A stretch of 44,103 nucleotides of DNA from Purshia tridentata (GCA_003254885.1 QANT01004765.1:1-44103), one strand, 5' to 3'; positions 31,226 to 42,504 are shown, counted from the stretch's first letter. Numbers and translations are program-made. Notes: generated from the sequence alone by a model not told the origin.

Positions 31226-32570
31226 GCTCTCCATAAGTATTGAAGATGGAGCTTTCATCATGTGCAAAAAAGAGGCTCAAGGCTTAAGAAATGAGATGAT
31301 GAGTGTCGAACATATAAAAGATGTATAACTAGAACATTTCAAATTAATGATAATTAAACTCCAAATAACATGTTGTTTGATGGTTTATTTAAATAAATGA
31401 TTTAATTTGCTTTGTGTGTAAAGTAAAATTACAAGTCTACAATGCTTGTGTTTTTGTGTTCATATATGGATTACTATGTGTGCGCTTTTTTTTTTTTGTG
31501 AATAAGAGACTGATATTATTCAAGTAAGGTCATAAGACAAGTCAAATAGGCAATACATCAGTCTAAAAAAAACCCCACATGGGTTAAAACATATTGCATG
31601 AGCTACCTTGTTAAGAGTGACTAGATCTCTGGTTTTGGAAAATGTATCCAAACCTAATTGGGTTTTAAGTTTTACCCAATAAGTTCGATTAATCGAAATT
31701 CTCAGTTTATGTCATTTTAAGTTCGGATTTAAGTTTTAACATGATATTGAGGCTTCTTCATCGGGAATAGAACCCAATAAATATACAAGTTAATAGAATA
31801 TGCACACCATAAGCAAAGCGATTTCTTCATCTAAAAAAAACCTAATTAAGAAAGATACTTAAACAAACAATTTAAATATTAACTAAATGTTTAATATATC
31901 CACCATTGATACCGTATCTAAACACTCTATTATACATGTTTCATTTTCTGCCCATGTGGTCAAGAGGCCTGTCCACACAACAATCCTTTTAGTTGTCCCA
32001 ACCAATGTTTTGTCAAAGATGACGATTCTTCTAAAGATTATGTTTTTCCCCATACATATCAGAGGTTGGGTGAAAGTCCAAATCGGATCCATGGTACAAT
32101 GAGTATGATCGGAGTTTGTCATTGGGGGAGCAGTGAGGCTAAGAGAGTGGCTGATAGAGAGACTGAAGGTTGTCGGTGATAGTGACTTGATTGGGGACTT
32201 GATGGGGGTGGCTGAGATAGTTTACATTGCTGATCCCTTTAGTCATGCAATGTTTGTGATAGATACCACCAAAATCAATTAAACTCCTCATTTAATTCAC
32301 TCCAATATCTCACATTTATCATAAAGTACATAGTTGGTGAATTGGGAAAAGTGCATATACCTATTACCTTTTCATAATCAGAACTAAGCTCATATATTTG
32401 CAATTTCTTATACAACATCATGAAAACTTGTGTTGTTTTTGATACATATTTAATTTCATTTAGATTAGTGCTTAATTTTGAGATTTTGAGTGTTTGAAGC
32501 AAACCATCAAAATAAGGCCTTCAACCCTTAATGTACATTCACATAATTTTTTGTTTTCCCTAAATATATC

Positions 32571-33199
32571 TAGGGGTGGAATCAGTTTAGTGACCGAACC
32601 AAAACCTCACAACTGACTTCCGACCAACACCCCATTTGAATGCCATTTTCCATACCGATGTCAATGTCGACAAGTATCAGTATTTGGACGTTCAGTTGTC
32701 CGATTACCCCTTGTTGGTATCGGTTTTAAGTGAGCTTACCAATATAAAACAGAGGGAAAAATCTTGGCTGCCGATGGCAAAGAACTAGGTGAGAGACAAA
32801 GACTTGATGGTGAGCTGCAACGGCGTTTGGGCATGAAACTTTGTGAGATTCGGCGAGATTAGTGGGAAGGGGAGGAGATGCAGATCGAGAGTATGGTGGT
32901 GACTGGTGAGTAGTGGCTGGTAAATGGTAATGGATTGAGAGATTGAGAGGATGTTGGTGAGGGATTTGAGAGAGAGAGAGATTGAGATTTAGAATGCAGA
33001 GGAAGATTCGAAAGACACAAAGAGTGATGAGGGAGTATTGGTTGGTTCGGTCGATATATCGACTCCACGAATGACAACCACCTTCGACTCCGACAAGTGT
33101 CGGTCGATATCAAATACCAGCCAAATACTGATTAATCTTCTAAACTGATATATGTCAACCAAATTGATCGGTTCGATTTGGTGGAAATTCTCATCCCTA
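32571..33199. mobile_element. hAT-like MITE
   Basis: Ends are TAGGGGTGGAAT (left) and, inverted, TAGGGATGAGAAT (right). Subterminal CCGAACC, CGGTTCGATT and GTCGATAT repeats occur on both sides. The core is purine-rich (gagagattgagag) with no credible ORF. Its architecture resembles the unit at 4463-4980. The flanking AT-rich bases do not give a clean 8-bp duplication. Confidence 0.6.
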
Positions 33200-33282
33200 A
33201 TATTATATATCCATACACTTTCATTAAAATTAAATTAATCACATATTCAAACAAAAAAAAACACATATGATTAATTATCAAA

Positions 33283-33328
33283 TTATAGCGATTGTTCCTG
33301 GCCAAAAAAAAAATTTATAGCAATTGTT
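33283..33328 (+). repeat. Mini-insertion: TTATAGCRATTGTT repeats flanking CCTGGCC-poly(A)
   Basis: TTATAGCGATTGTT (33283-33296) is repeated with one mismatch at 33315-33328. The bases between are CCTGGCC, ten or more A and TT. Both repeats are preceded by AA. It is the same insert as at 756, 17842 and 39163, in the opposite orientation. Confidence 0.6.
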
Positions 33329-35501
33329 TTGCATTCAAATAATCAAATTTGGCAAATGCAAAATATTATTGAAACCGAAAAGTGGTTGGATTGGAGGAAA
33401 TCCTAATAAGTTTGTAGTTTGTAGTTGTAGATTTGTAGTAGTAGTAGTAGTGTAGGTTATCGGAGCTTATGGTAATGACGTCAGTGTCGGTGGTGCAGAC
33501 AGTCTGGAAATTGACCTGCTTTCCCTCTGTCCAAAAGGAGCATAGTACTTGTGGTATGGCACCTCATTTTCATGATGATATAGACAACCAAACTGTATAA
33601 CACTTATTCCACGCACGAGGGGTGCCTTAATTAATTTCCACTTTGGATCTTGGGTCACTACTCACTATATGCCAATAAACTTTTCCTTAAAAAAAAGAAA
33701 ATAAATTATTTGATTTAGTGATCTGAATCTGATAGACAAATAATTAGTTTATTAAAATTTGAGACAACTTCTAACGAAATTGAGAAAATATCAGTAGACA
33801 AAGAATTAGTTTATTAAAATTAATTTATCTTTTCCAACATGTTTTTTTGTTGTACATATTTTATTTAGCCGGTTGATTACTTTTTCTTGTTATATTTAAA
33901 ATGATTGAACCTTTACTAGTTCTTATTGCTAACACATTCTCCTTCACTCCCTTTAAGCTTATTGTTTACAAAGTTTTCAATCACACTTCAGTTTTTGTCA
34001 CGTGATTATGATTATATAACACTTGTATAAAAAAATTATACTGTAAAAAAAAAATATTTGGTGTAAAAAATTGGGGCCGGTGGGTTTACCCATTTTTTAC
34101 GGCAAGGCAATAAGGCAGATAAGGTGAAAATAGGGATGCAGATGTTTGTGAGTTTCTCCTGTAAATTTAGTGTGGGACTTCTGTTTTTGAAAGTGACATC
34201 GATGAAGTGATAAAAATCAGGTCCAACCAGCATGTACCTTACATGATAAAGAATGATGTCACTTCCTTCAAACTAGCTGGTGAAGAAAGAGTACATTAAT
34301 ATTTTCCTTTTACATTTTCTTTTTCTTTATTACATTAGCATGTTTGATCATGCATATATATAAGATAGACATTATGTATTGTTGTATAAAATCGTTTTGA
34401 TATAAAATGAACATCATACATTATTATATAGTTTTCGAGTTCGGACCAATTCCTCACGACCCAAATGCTCATGCGTTCAGGATTTATGAGATGAAGCCAA
34501 ACATCTATCTTCACCCACTCACCTCAGACTCTCATGCATATCCTCTTAATTATTTGAATTATATGTCAATTAAGTAGCTAAATAAATTCATTAGGCTAAC
34601 CATTCAATGAAAAATGTTCTAGCTAACTTGTAATAAAGCTTCCTAACAATTATGTGCCAAAGTATGCCCAAGACTTGGGATAATACCGTCTTTCTCATTT
34701 TCCTAAAAATTATACTTTTAACAATTAATTAAACTTTGGACTGGCACATATCTACTTTCCATGATATCACCTTACTGAACCTGGCCCTAGTTAAGATTCC
34801 TTAAAGATGAGTAATCCATCATTTGAGTCCAATAATATACCCTGGAGCACATGGGCAGCTATGACATGGAGAAAAGTCCAGAAACAACATCAATTGCATT
34901 CTGGACTTCATCAATAAAAGGAAAATGCAATGAATATTTATGGATTAAAGACCCAATTTTTGAACCTTGATCACCTGTGTCCTAATTTGATGATCAAATT
35001 CTGATTCTCCCAAATGAGTATTTAAACTATGTTTCTGTATTTAATGAGTACTAAATTCAAATTTCATTAGTCAAATTAACACAGATGTACATTCCCATCG
35101 GTAATTAAGTATGTTTAGGATTTAAAATTTATCAGATACAAAAATGTGCATAAATTGAAGGACCCAAAAATGTGCAAGTGTGCAAAAAGCAAGGCTAAGA
35201 GACAATAGGACTGGACAATTTAGACCGTGCGATGGAGGGCCGAGGTTACTGACTAGTGGGACTATAAACCCATGAACACGTATCTTTCCAAATACTGAGT
35301 TACAGTGTTACAGAGATGCTGTCCAAGAAAGAGAAGGCCACCAACCCTTTTGTGATTGATTGCCTCCAATGGGGTCATGGGTTTTGTGACAGTGTACAGA
35401 TAAGACTGTGGAATTAGTTGACACGCAAACAATGCATTATGCATATGTGTGTAATGTGGATACTATTATAAATTGTGGGCTTTGCTAACTCATTTTGCTA
35501 C

Positions 35502-36633
35502 ATGGGTTCTAGTTCTAGTGCAGTAGAAGAGGCCAATATGGGGGAGTTCAAGCACTTGGTGATAGTTAAGTTCAAGGAAGATGTGGTGGTGGAGGAGATT
35601 CTCAGAGGGTTGGAGAAGTTGGTTGCAGAGATTGATACTGTTAAGTCCTTTGAATGGTAAGCCTTTCCTTTGCTGCTTTGCGTACAATGTTCAGGTCAAA
35701 ATTTTATAGACTACTTGGATAAGTCATAAACTTATTTTGATCAACTTGTTTAAGCTAGAGTTGAACAGCTTACTTTGTATAAAACCAGTTACATGAGGGT
35801 AATGTTTTCTTATTGGGTATCTAGCATGTTATGTTGTCAGCTGTTAATCTGACACTTTATAAGAAGAGTTCACTTGATCTGGTTTAAGGGTTCACTTGAT
35901 CCGGCACTTTAGTGAGAGTTCAATTGATCCGGCTCTTTAATAAGAGTGCGCTTGATTATTATTCCAAATTGATAGGTCAACAACATAATATGTCAAACTA
36001 AGAGAACATTTCCATATAACATCATTTACATAGTTAATCAGAAAGCAGTTTTAGACCCTAGGCTTCGTTTGGTGTATAGGATTGAATGTGGTAGGAAAAA
36101 AGAAAAACTTATATGTTTAGAAATTTTATTTCTTGAATATACATGATTTTGCCATTTATATTATCTGATTCTAAGCATTAAACGAGGTCCAAAGATCTAT
36201 GAGCCTCGTCCTTGGCATCCTATTTGAAAATTAACTGTTATATGAGCAAGATCACTAAAAACTAATAGACAAAAGAATGTTACTAATTGCCACATGGGAT
36301 ATATATATATAAGTAGGGTGATGGTAAAGATCTTAGCTTCAAATCTCCTTGTAATGTTACTGATCATGCACATATATTCGATCGTCTGCGGTGTGTGTTT
36401 TTTCTTTAATTTTTAGGGGACAGGATGTGGAAAGCCAAGAGATGCTTACACAAGGCTTCACTCATGCCTTCTTAATGACATTCAACAAGAAGGAAGATTA
36501 CACTGCGTTTCTCGGCCACCCTAAACATGCAGAGTTTTCTGCTACATTTTCAGCAGTTATAGAAAAGATTGTGCTGCTTGATTTCCCATCCACTCTTGTC
36601 AAGCCACCACCACCACCACCACCACCAGCATGA
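35502..36633 (+). CDS. Stress-response A/B-barrel domain protein (HS1-like)
   Basis: Two exons, 35502-35656 and 36417-36633, with a GT-AG intron splitting a Trp codon (FE-W-GQDV); 372 nt, 123 aa. The product is one dimeric alpha/beta-barrel (Dabb) domain: first strand EFKHLVIVKFKED (His18), helix VEEILRGLEKLVAEIDTVKSFEWG, then QGFTHAFLMTFNKKEDYTAF and the conserved HPKHAEF, ending VIEKIVLLDF. Arabidopsis HS1 (At3g17210, about 109 aa) is a heat-stable antimicrobial protein of the same build. The tail carries eight consecutive Pro from a CCA repeat, not seen in HS1 as I remember it, and such a tract can vary in length. The start is the first ATG; a second in-frame Met at residue 13 would also leave the domain whole. 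Promoter and intron pieces of this gene are duplicated elsewhere in the window. Confidence 0.88.
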
Positions 36634-37637
36634 TCTAGAAATAATGGCTTAAAATACTGCTAAACTATGTGCCCATGAAAATGGAATATGATCATGTATG
36701 TTGCTTGTGTGTGTGTCCTGGTATTTCGCTTATAAAATCAAGTGGACTGTTTATTTATGGAGAAAATTAAGTTAGTGATTTTCAATGTAATTTCAAATTT
36801 GTGTTGAAATGTATTATATGGTTATTTTGCCTTTTATGATGGTCCATGAATGGATAGGTAGCCCAATTTCTGGGGTTTGGTTTACCATCCATTTCAGTGA
36901 CTTCGATCAATAATCTAAATATGTCAGCACCAATGCACAATTCAGGGTAAAGATGATATGTAGACGACATATAGACTTTTTGACTTTGTTGCTTTATGTT
37001 GTTGATGGTACAAGAAAAACAACAACTACTTGCCATGAATAAAGGTCCCATGTCAACAATTTTGCCTGCCACAATTGAAAAAATTCAAAACTTTGAAAAG
37101 AAAATGAAGAAATTACAATAAAAAAAAAAGCAGAAATAAAAATATAGCTGAAAATTCACTGGTGTACCATTTTGTATGTTCCCCATACATGTCAGGTAAC
37201 AAATGAATGTGGAAAAATGATGAAGAGGTTCATTTAGTATTACTGGAAGGAAGGATAGTGGATATATATACCAAGTTAATTGTGATTGATGATCCATCAT
37301 TCAGCAAAAAGAGCCATGTTTTAGCATTACACTGAACAGTGACATAACATAGAGCCTCTTTTGATCCATCAGAAATCATAAACTATCACCAACATGTACA
37401 ATAGTGGGTACAAAAGGGTGGACAAAAGTAGTATTCCACTTGGCACTGGGAAAGAGGAATAATTTCAAAAGGAAATAGATATCCCTGTCAAGATGCCAAA
37501 AGTCCAAAAAGCCAACAAATTTCTTCAACAGGTTGCAAGTAGATTCTTTGTTATCATGTTCTTCTGATCTGATCTGCTTCCTTTTAATTCTATTGGGAAG
37601 CAAAATAGCCCCAATTATGCAGTTTATTTGAAAGAAA
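36634..37637. other. Intergenic region between the A/B-barrel and WAK-like genes
   Basis: This holds the A/B-barrel 3'UTR (to about 36780) and the promoter of the WAK-like gene. Minus-strand ORFs of 71-96 aa here have no recognisable motif and are AT-driven. Confidence 0.5.
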
Positions 37638-38544
37638 ATGCAGACATTCAAAAACCTCTGCCTTTTACTTCATTTCCTTCTAGTACTCAATTTCTGGTTA
37701 GCAAATTCACTTCCTCAAGATGCTTCAACAAGCATTTGTGACAAACTCAAATTTCAAACACCCTTTTCAAAACCAAATTCAACTGCATTATTTTTGTCCC
37801 CACTAAACCACATGATCATCTGCAAATCTCAGAAGCAATACTATAGCAATAGAACCTCTACCACCAACTACAAATGTAAAACTCTGACCATCTCCCACAC
37901 TTCTTGTTCTTCTTCACTCCACACTGTCCCTCCTAAAATACAGTCCAACTCACTTTTGCTCTACAACTGCTCAAACAAGAGCCTTCCATCATCACCACTT
38001 TTTCATAGTTTCACCTGCTTACATACATGTGGAGCTTCTTCAAATATTCAAGAGCCAGAACTTGGAGGACTTTCTTCATCTTCTTCTTGTTTACTACTTG
38101 ATGATCTCACAAAGATTGACATAGAATTTCATCAAAGAGATCTGAACTGCTCATGTTACAGCAGGGTCTATAGAAAATTAACAGATGAGAACTATGAAGG
38201 ATTTCATGAGTTGAGGACAAGGATTTCTTTTGACATCCCTGACCATGTACCCAACATCTGCAATGAGTGTGAAAAGCCTAATGGCAATTGTAGTGCTGGG
38301 TTGAGGTGCATATGTCACCCAAAACAATGCAGTAAGTCCCTAATTAATTTCATAAAGTCTGAAAATGGATACATTATATTTATCATTTCATTTATTTGAA
38401 ATATAGTAATATCTGGTGTTTCCAATGGGTTTTGCAGAAAACAAGGTCATTTCGGAGGGTGGATCCATTAACACTTTGGGAAATATTGTCTTGATCTCTT
38501 TGCTTTCTCTTGTTGTAGTCATGGTTTTTTCTGTGAATCCATGA
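37638..38544 (+). CDS. WAK/LRK10L-type extracellular domain protein without kinase
   Basis: Two exons, 37638-38331 and 38438-38544, with a GT-AG intron; 801 nt, 266 aa. Residues 1-25 are a signal peptide (LCLLLHFLLVLNFWLANS). The next part has the spaced Cys and N-glycosylation sites of a galacturonan-binding GUB_WAK domain (CDKLKFQTPFSK, YKCKTLTISHTSCSSS, LLYNCSNKS). A WAK-associated C-terminal domain ends in CNECEKPNGNCSAGLRCICH. Exon 2 encodes a C-terminal hydrophobic segment (about 245-263, LGNIVLISLLSLVVVMVFSV) followed by NP and a stop, so the protein would be tail-tethered or GPI-like. Receptor kinases of this family carry a kinase after this point; none is found in the next 3 kb. If the intron is retained, a 253-aa form ends within it. 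It probably binds wall pectin or acts as a co-receptor; this is inference. Confidence 0.78.
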
Positions 38545-38934
38545 TGCCAGGAAATCAAGACATTAATTTATTGGTCTCAAAGAGTGCAAACTCCTTTATT
38601 TTCTCTTCTTTTCTTTGTAGCTGCTGTTGAAAGAAATTAAAGGCATATTTTAAGTAGTTCTTCTCACTTCTCACCATCTTTCTGTTCATTCTCAGTTGTC
38701 TGGATTTGCCTTGGGACTGCATTGACAAGCACTGAGACGTATTAACGAGAAACACAATGTTAATAGTAATAAAATGTTGGGGCCACCTCAAATCATTTTA
38801 ACCATTCATCATCTTTAAGCACGATTGACCATCCAATTGGTTCTTGAAACTCCACTTCAAACCCAATCAAATTTTTTTTGAGTCTGCTCCACCTCAAAGG
38901 ATGATAACGTGCAATGGACTATGGTTGAACCGTT

Positions 38935-38957
38935 GGCTCTAATACCAGGAGTCCACA
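38935..38957 (-). other. Possible LTR end plus primer-binding-site remnant
   Basis: On the minus strand TGTGGACTCC is followed directly by TGGTATTAGAGCC, close to the copia initiator-Met primer site. No matching LTR or pol remains were found. Confidence 0.3.
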
Positions 38958-39162
38958 CCTTTCGGAACTCGGAAGGGATATATGTGTGGAGTTTTATCAC
39001 AAAATGCCTGAATGCAGTTTAATCAATTGTATATTATTCAAAATTCTTGGTGGGCCATGATGAATTCGGTTATTATTCTTTTATTTTTAAGCCCAAATCA
39101 AACTTACAAGTCCATTGAAGAGATTGGGTCAATCTAAAGAGCTAAGGCCCAAAAAGAATGCC

Positions 39163-39214
39163 AACTCATTCACCCTCATTTTTTTTTTTGGCCAAGAACT
39201 CATTCACCCTTATT
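39163..39214 (-). repeat. Mini-insertion: 18-bp direct repeats flanking poly(T)-GGCCAAG, with paralogous empty sites
   Basis: AACTCATTCACCCTCATT (39163-39180) is repeated as AACTCATTCACCCTTATT (39197-39214). The bases between are nine T and GGCCAAG. The same locus without the insert exists at 40541-40560 and, inverted, near 40776-40795. There the sequence reads once through AACTCATTCACCCTTATT into AACAAG. This shows an insertion that duplicated its target. Confidence 0.75.
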
Positions 39215-40441
39215 AACAAGCCAAAAAAGGCAAAGAATGCCTAGAGCTACGAACTCAAGTTCCCAAGTAACTACTTTGGTTATCCAAAGAAACGACTTGA
39301 GAGTTATCAAGACACAACTTGAGAAACTCAAGGATATAATTTTAGAAGCGTCAAAACATGACTTAGGGATGTAAATACGTATAATTTTAAATGTATCAAG
39401 GGTATAAACCTTTTGAGTTACAAACTAAAATTTTCAAGGAACTACTTGAAAGTGGGATGCCCTTACACTCATCATGATTCACATCACATGAAAAAAGTGA
39501 AAAAAGTGCCATATTTGTACAAGCTGATATTCAAAAATTGGTAGTGAAAGTTAATGCTTGTTATTTAATGACCCAAGATTAACCTTCACTTCAGCTGTAA
39601 ATTTATTTATGAGAATTGAGATCGATGTTCCAAGAATAGCTTGGACTGTACCATTGTACCTTTATCATGAGGATCGAGGGACTAGAATGCACAATCTCAA
39701 TTCGTCAGAGCATAAAATGGCATGACAATTAATGAATAGCAGCACCCACTCAACCACTCTCCTCACCACCACAACTGTAGCATTTTTCATATTGTATTAA
39801 TTGTATAGTACTTGAGTCCTTTTAAGTTGAATATACAGAGAATGCATGGCCCTGTGGCCTTGTGTTCTAACCTGTCCCAGCAAGGGGTCATTTGTAATAT
39901 GGGAAGCCATGAAATGATTGGATTCTTCTTCTTGTGGACCAAACAGTGGTTTCAGGACAAATGGGACCATAGACTTGTACTAACAGTGGGTATGAGTCTC
40001 TGAGATGAAGGGACACCACCCAGCCTTAACTTTCAGTTTTGGCCCTAGCCTTAGTTCAAGTATCCAATTCAAAATTGACTAGTCATTCTTATTTTTATTA
40101 TTAGTTGGGATCTTTTGTCCACTTGTTCTTGGCAAAACTGACCTATATAGTGTTTGTTTTAAACCCTATTTTGGTATTTGCCTTTTCAATTTTCAGCCAC
40201 TTGAACAAATTATCCCAAAGACTTTTGGGTTTGGCATTTTGTGATCTCTATAATGAGTAATTAAATTGATATTGTTGTTGGAAAATCATATAAAACCCAA
40301 AGGAAAACCAAAATCTCTCCTCGATTTGTTTAGTTTGTTGCCTAACTCAATTTTCACAATAACAAGCTATAGCCTATACCAAGCCAAGCCTTGATATAGA
40401 TCCATTTTTTGGCGGGCAATTCTTGGGTTCACCGTTCAATT

Positions 40442-40899
40442 TTTTGTTTATATTTATATATATTTTTTCCCCCATAATGGTGACACACTCTGGGCTTGAC
40501 TTGTCAGGAGAACTTTTACAGGTCCTCTGTTCTAAGAATGCCAACTCATTCACCCTTATTAACAAGCCAAAAAAGGCAAATACTAAGGTGCACTGCGCAT
40601 CCACATTATTTTTCAAAAATTTTATTTGATAATACTAGTTTAGAATCGAAACTGTTAATATTTTAAATCACTTAAAATATGAACGGTTTCAATTTTAAGT
40701 CTGCATCACCGAAAGAAAATGTTCAAGAGAAGGGATAGAATGCGCAAGGCACCCATGTACTTGCCTTTTTAGACTTGTTAATAAGGGTGAATGAGTTGGC
40801 ATTCTTGAAAGGACCTGTGCAAGTTCTCCTGACAAGTCAAGCCCAATGTGTGCCACCAATATGGGGGAAAATAATATATAAATATAAAGTATTAGACAA
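40442..40899. mobile_element. Foldback (long inverted-repeat) element
   Basis: The left arm (about 40442-40605) and right arm (about 40725-40899) are inverted copies of each other. Paired blocks include CCCCCATAATGG/CCAATATGGGGG, GGGCTTGACTTGTCAGGAGA/TCTCCTGACAAGTCAAGCCC and AAGAATGCCAACTCATTCAC with its complement. The short centre has a further small inverted pair. A third, partial copy of the arm lies at 39153-39237. The element is non-coding, and I could not identify a target duplication. Confidence 0.75.
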
Positions 40900-41355
40900 A
40901 GGATTCAGGTCTGTTTTTTATTCATATAAAAAAAATTAGAAGAGAAATTTTCTGTAATTTTGTTTGGAAATAAACAATCAAACTATCAAAAGCAAGCATT
41001 AATCTTCCATAATCCTATGAAGGAAACAAATACTATTCAATCAATCATCTGTTTTCCATGCTGATTCAAAATACTTCTCAAATAGTGCTGAATTGCTGAT
41101 CATTATGAGGGGATAATTACAGTTTATTTGATTCTTTTAAGGCTCAAAAGTAACTATCAGTGATTCTCAAAATCCCCAATTGCCCTTTCAGTGCAGATCT
41201 TCATTGATATCTCATATCTCTTGGGTGTCTTTTTCTTTGCCTTTTGAACTTTTTGGAACCTTATACAGTCATCCCTATATCATATAATTGATTTACTAGT
41301 TCTGTGTAATATGATATCCTAATTTGCAAATTAAGATTCAATACCATTATTGTTT

Positions 41356-41358
<3 letters not shown>

Positions 41359-41388
<30 letters not shown>
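41359..41388. repeat. (AG)15 microsatellite
   Basis: Fifteen uninterrupted AG repeats lie about 200 bp beyond the DUF868 stop codon, probably in or just past its 3'UTR. Confidence 0.95.
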
Positions 41389-41391
<3 letters not shown>

Positions 41392-41592
41392 AAAACCTGT
41401 CAAATTCATCAACCTACACTTCAAATTTCTGAAACATTAACTTATTTATTTTCTTAAAAATGATAAAAATGAATTAGTATCTATTCCTCTATGAAATGAA
41501 AATTAAAAGAAAAGAACTAATAATAACAATAAAGCATAAATATCAAAGAGAATTTTGATTAAAAACAAAATTCAATGACTAAGTTTCATTAA

Positions 41593-42504
41593 TTATGAGC
41601 TCTTACAGGCATAGATCAACAAGGAGAATTCAACTCTGTCATGCTCTTTCTGCACCAACTTCTCTTCCAACCACAGCCTGCTATCCATCCCACTTCTTGT
41701 TCTGAACATGAACACTGCAAACCTTGAAGAAGGGTTGTCAAAGAACCAGTCATGAACATCCCACATCAGATCAACCAGTAACCCATCAACAAAAATGGTC
41801 TGATTCCCTCTGAAATTCCACTGCAGCCTCTTCACTCGAATAACTGTCTTCTTATCAATGCTAACTGACAAAACTGGATGCTCTAGGCTATCATTTTCTC
41901 CACTGCATCTGATCAAAATGTCATGTGCAATCCCTGTGTCACTGAATTGGGCTTTGGTGGAGTAAAGGGCATTGCCTGAACAATGCTCTTGTCTTGAAAT
42001 GAGAGAGGTCTTGGCAATTGGGGTAGTGCTGGTTTTGAACTTCTTGGTCACAGCTTCTTCAGCCATGTCACCAAGAACCAGGCCTATTTCTGAATCCATC
42101 ATGACCAAGATGTAGAACCCATCAACAGGTTCAGGGCCAAAGGGATCATACTTGGCTTTGGAGAGATCCCAAATGATTTCCACCTTCGAATTATCGGATT
42201 CGAGGAACTTGGTGCCTTTCTTCTTCCGGAATAGGCGCGAGTTCATGTTCAGCTTGAAGGAGGTTGAGGGGTCATCACCAATTTTGATGCTCAGGCCTTG
42301 TGCATAGTGATTCTTGCACCAAGTGACTGTGACCATGAACTGCTTTTTGGTGGAAGAGAGAGTGATTTTGTAGAGGCATGTGACTGCATTTTGGACTGAA
42401 GGAGTTGAACTCGGAGAGATACAAGCAATGTTTTTTTGGCTGGAACATGAAGGGTGAGACACATTTACTGCATTTTCTCCAAAACAAGACACTTTGTCTC
42501 TCAT
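41593..42504 (-). CDS. DUF868 family protein
   Basis: A single-exon protein of 303 aa from the Met at 42504. Family marks in order: MRDKVSCFGENAVNVS near the start, VTCLYKITLSSTKKQFMVTVTW, the KKGTKFLESDNSKVEIIWDLSKAKYDPFGPEPVDGFYILVMMDSEI block (the most conserved part), HDILIRCSGENDS, and the C-terminal LQWNFRGNQTIFVDGLLVDLMWDVHDWFF with FMFRTRSGMDSRLWLEEK. The family is plant-specific and its biochemical role is unknown. An in-frame Met 13 codons upstream would add MFCFLIISQLLFT. I prefer the internal Met because family members usually begin with MRD or MQ close to the SCF motif, and the extension overlaps a leader containing an AG/CT microsatellite. Confidence 0.87.
   Translation of the reverse strand: MRDKVSCFGENAVNVSHPSCSSQKNIACISPSSTPSVQNAVTCLYKITLSSTKKQFMVTVTWCKNHYAQGLSIKIGDDPSTSFKLNMNSRLFRKKKGTKFLESDNSKVEIIWDLSKAKYDPFGPEPVDGFYILVMMDSEIGLVLGDMAEEAVTKKFKTSTTPIAKTSLISRQEHCSGNALYSTKAQFSDTGIAHDILIRCSGENDSLEHPVLSVSIDKKTVIRVKRLQWNFRGNQTIFVDGLLVDLMWDVHDWFFDNPSSRFAVFMFRTRSGMDSRLWLEEKLVQKEHDRVEFSLLIYACKSS

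Larger units (their letters stand above)
28937..35501. other. 6.6-kb intergenic region with LINE tail, tandem repeats, MITE and duplicated upstream DNA
   Basis: No intact gene was recognised. Contents are listed separately: a LINE 3' fragment, a 270-bp tandem duplication, a 48-bp repeat pair, a hAT-like MITE, a poly(A) mini-insertion and two paralogous copies of the A/B-barrel upstream region. Between 31230 and 32570 there is AT-rich DNA with overlapping 71-79 aa ORFs on opposite strands (31883-32122), which show no family signature. The A/B-barrel promoter occupies about 34930-35500. Confidence 0.55.
38545..41592. other. Intergenic region between the WAK-like and DUF868 genes (convergent)
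   Basis: Contents: a possible retrotransposon primer site at 38935, a mini-insertion at 39163, a foldback element at 40442-40899 and an AG microsatellite at 41359. ORFs at 39812-40003 and 40374-40629 have no domain signature. No kinase relic is visible. Confidence 0.55.

Noticed and set aside
31883..32122. Overlapping 71- and 79-aa ORFs on opposite strands
   Set aside because: No family signature, no splice context, and surrounded by repeats.
32563..33207. 8-bp target duplication around the MITE at 32571-33199
   Set aside because: The AT-rich flanks (aatatatc and atattata) do not match well enough to claim a duplication.
39812..40003. 63-aa plus-strand ORF
   Set aside because: Somewhat gene-like composition but no recognisable domain or leader; not enough to call a gene.
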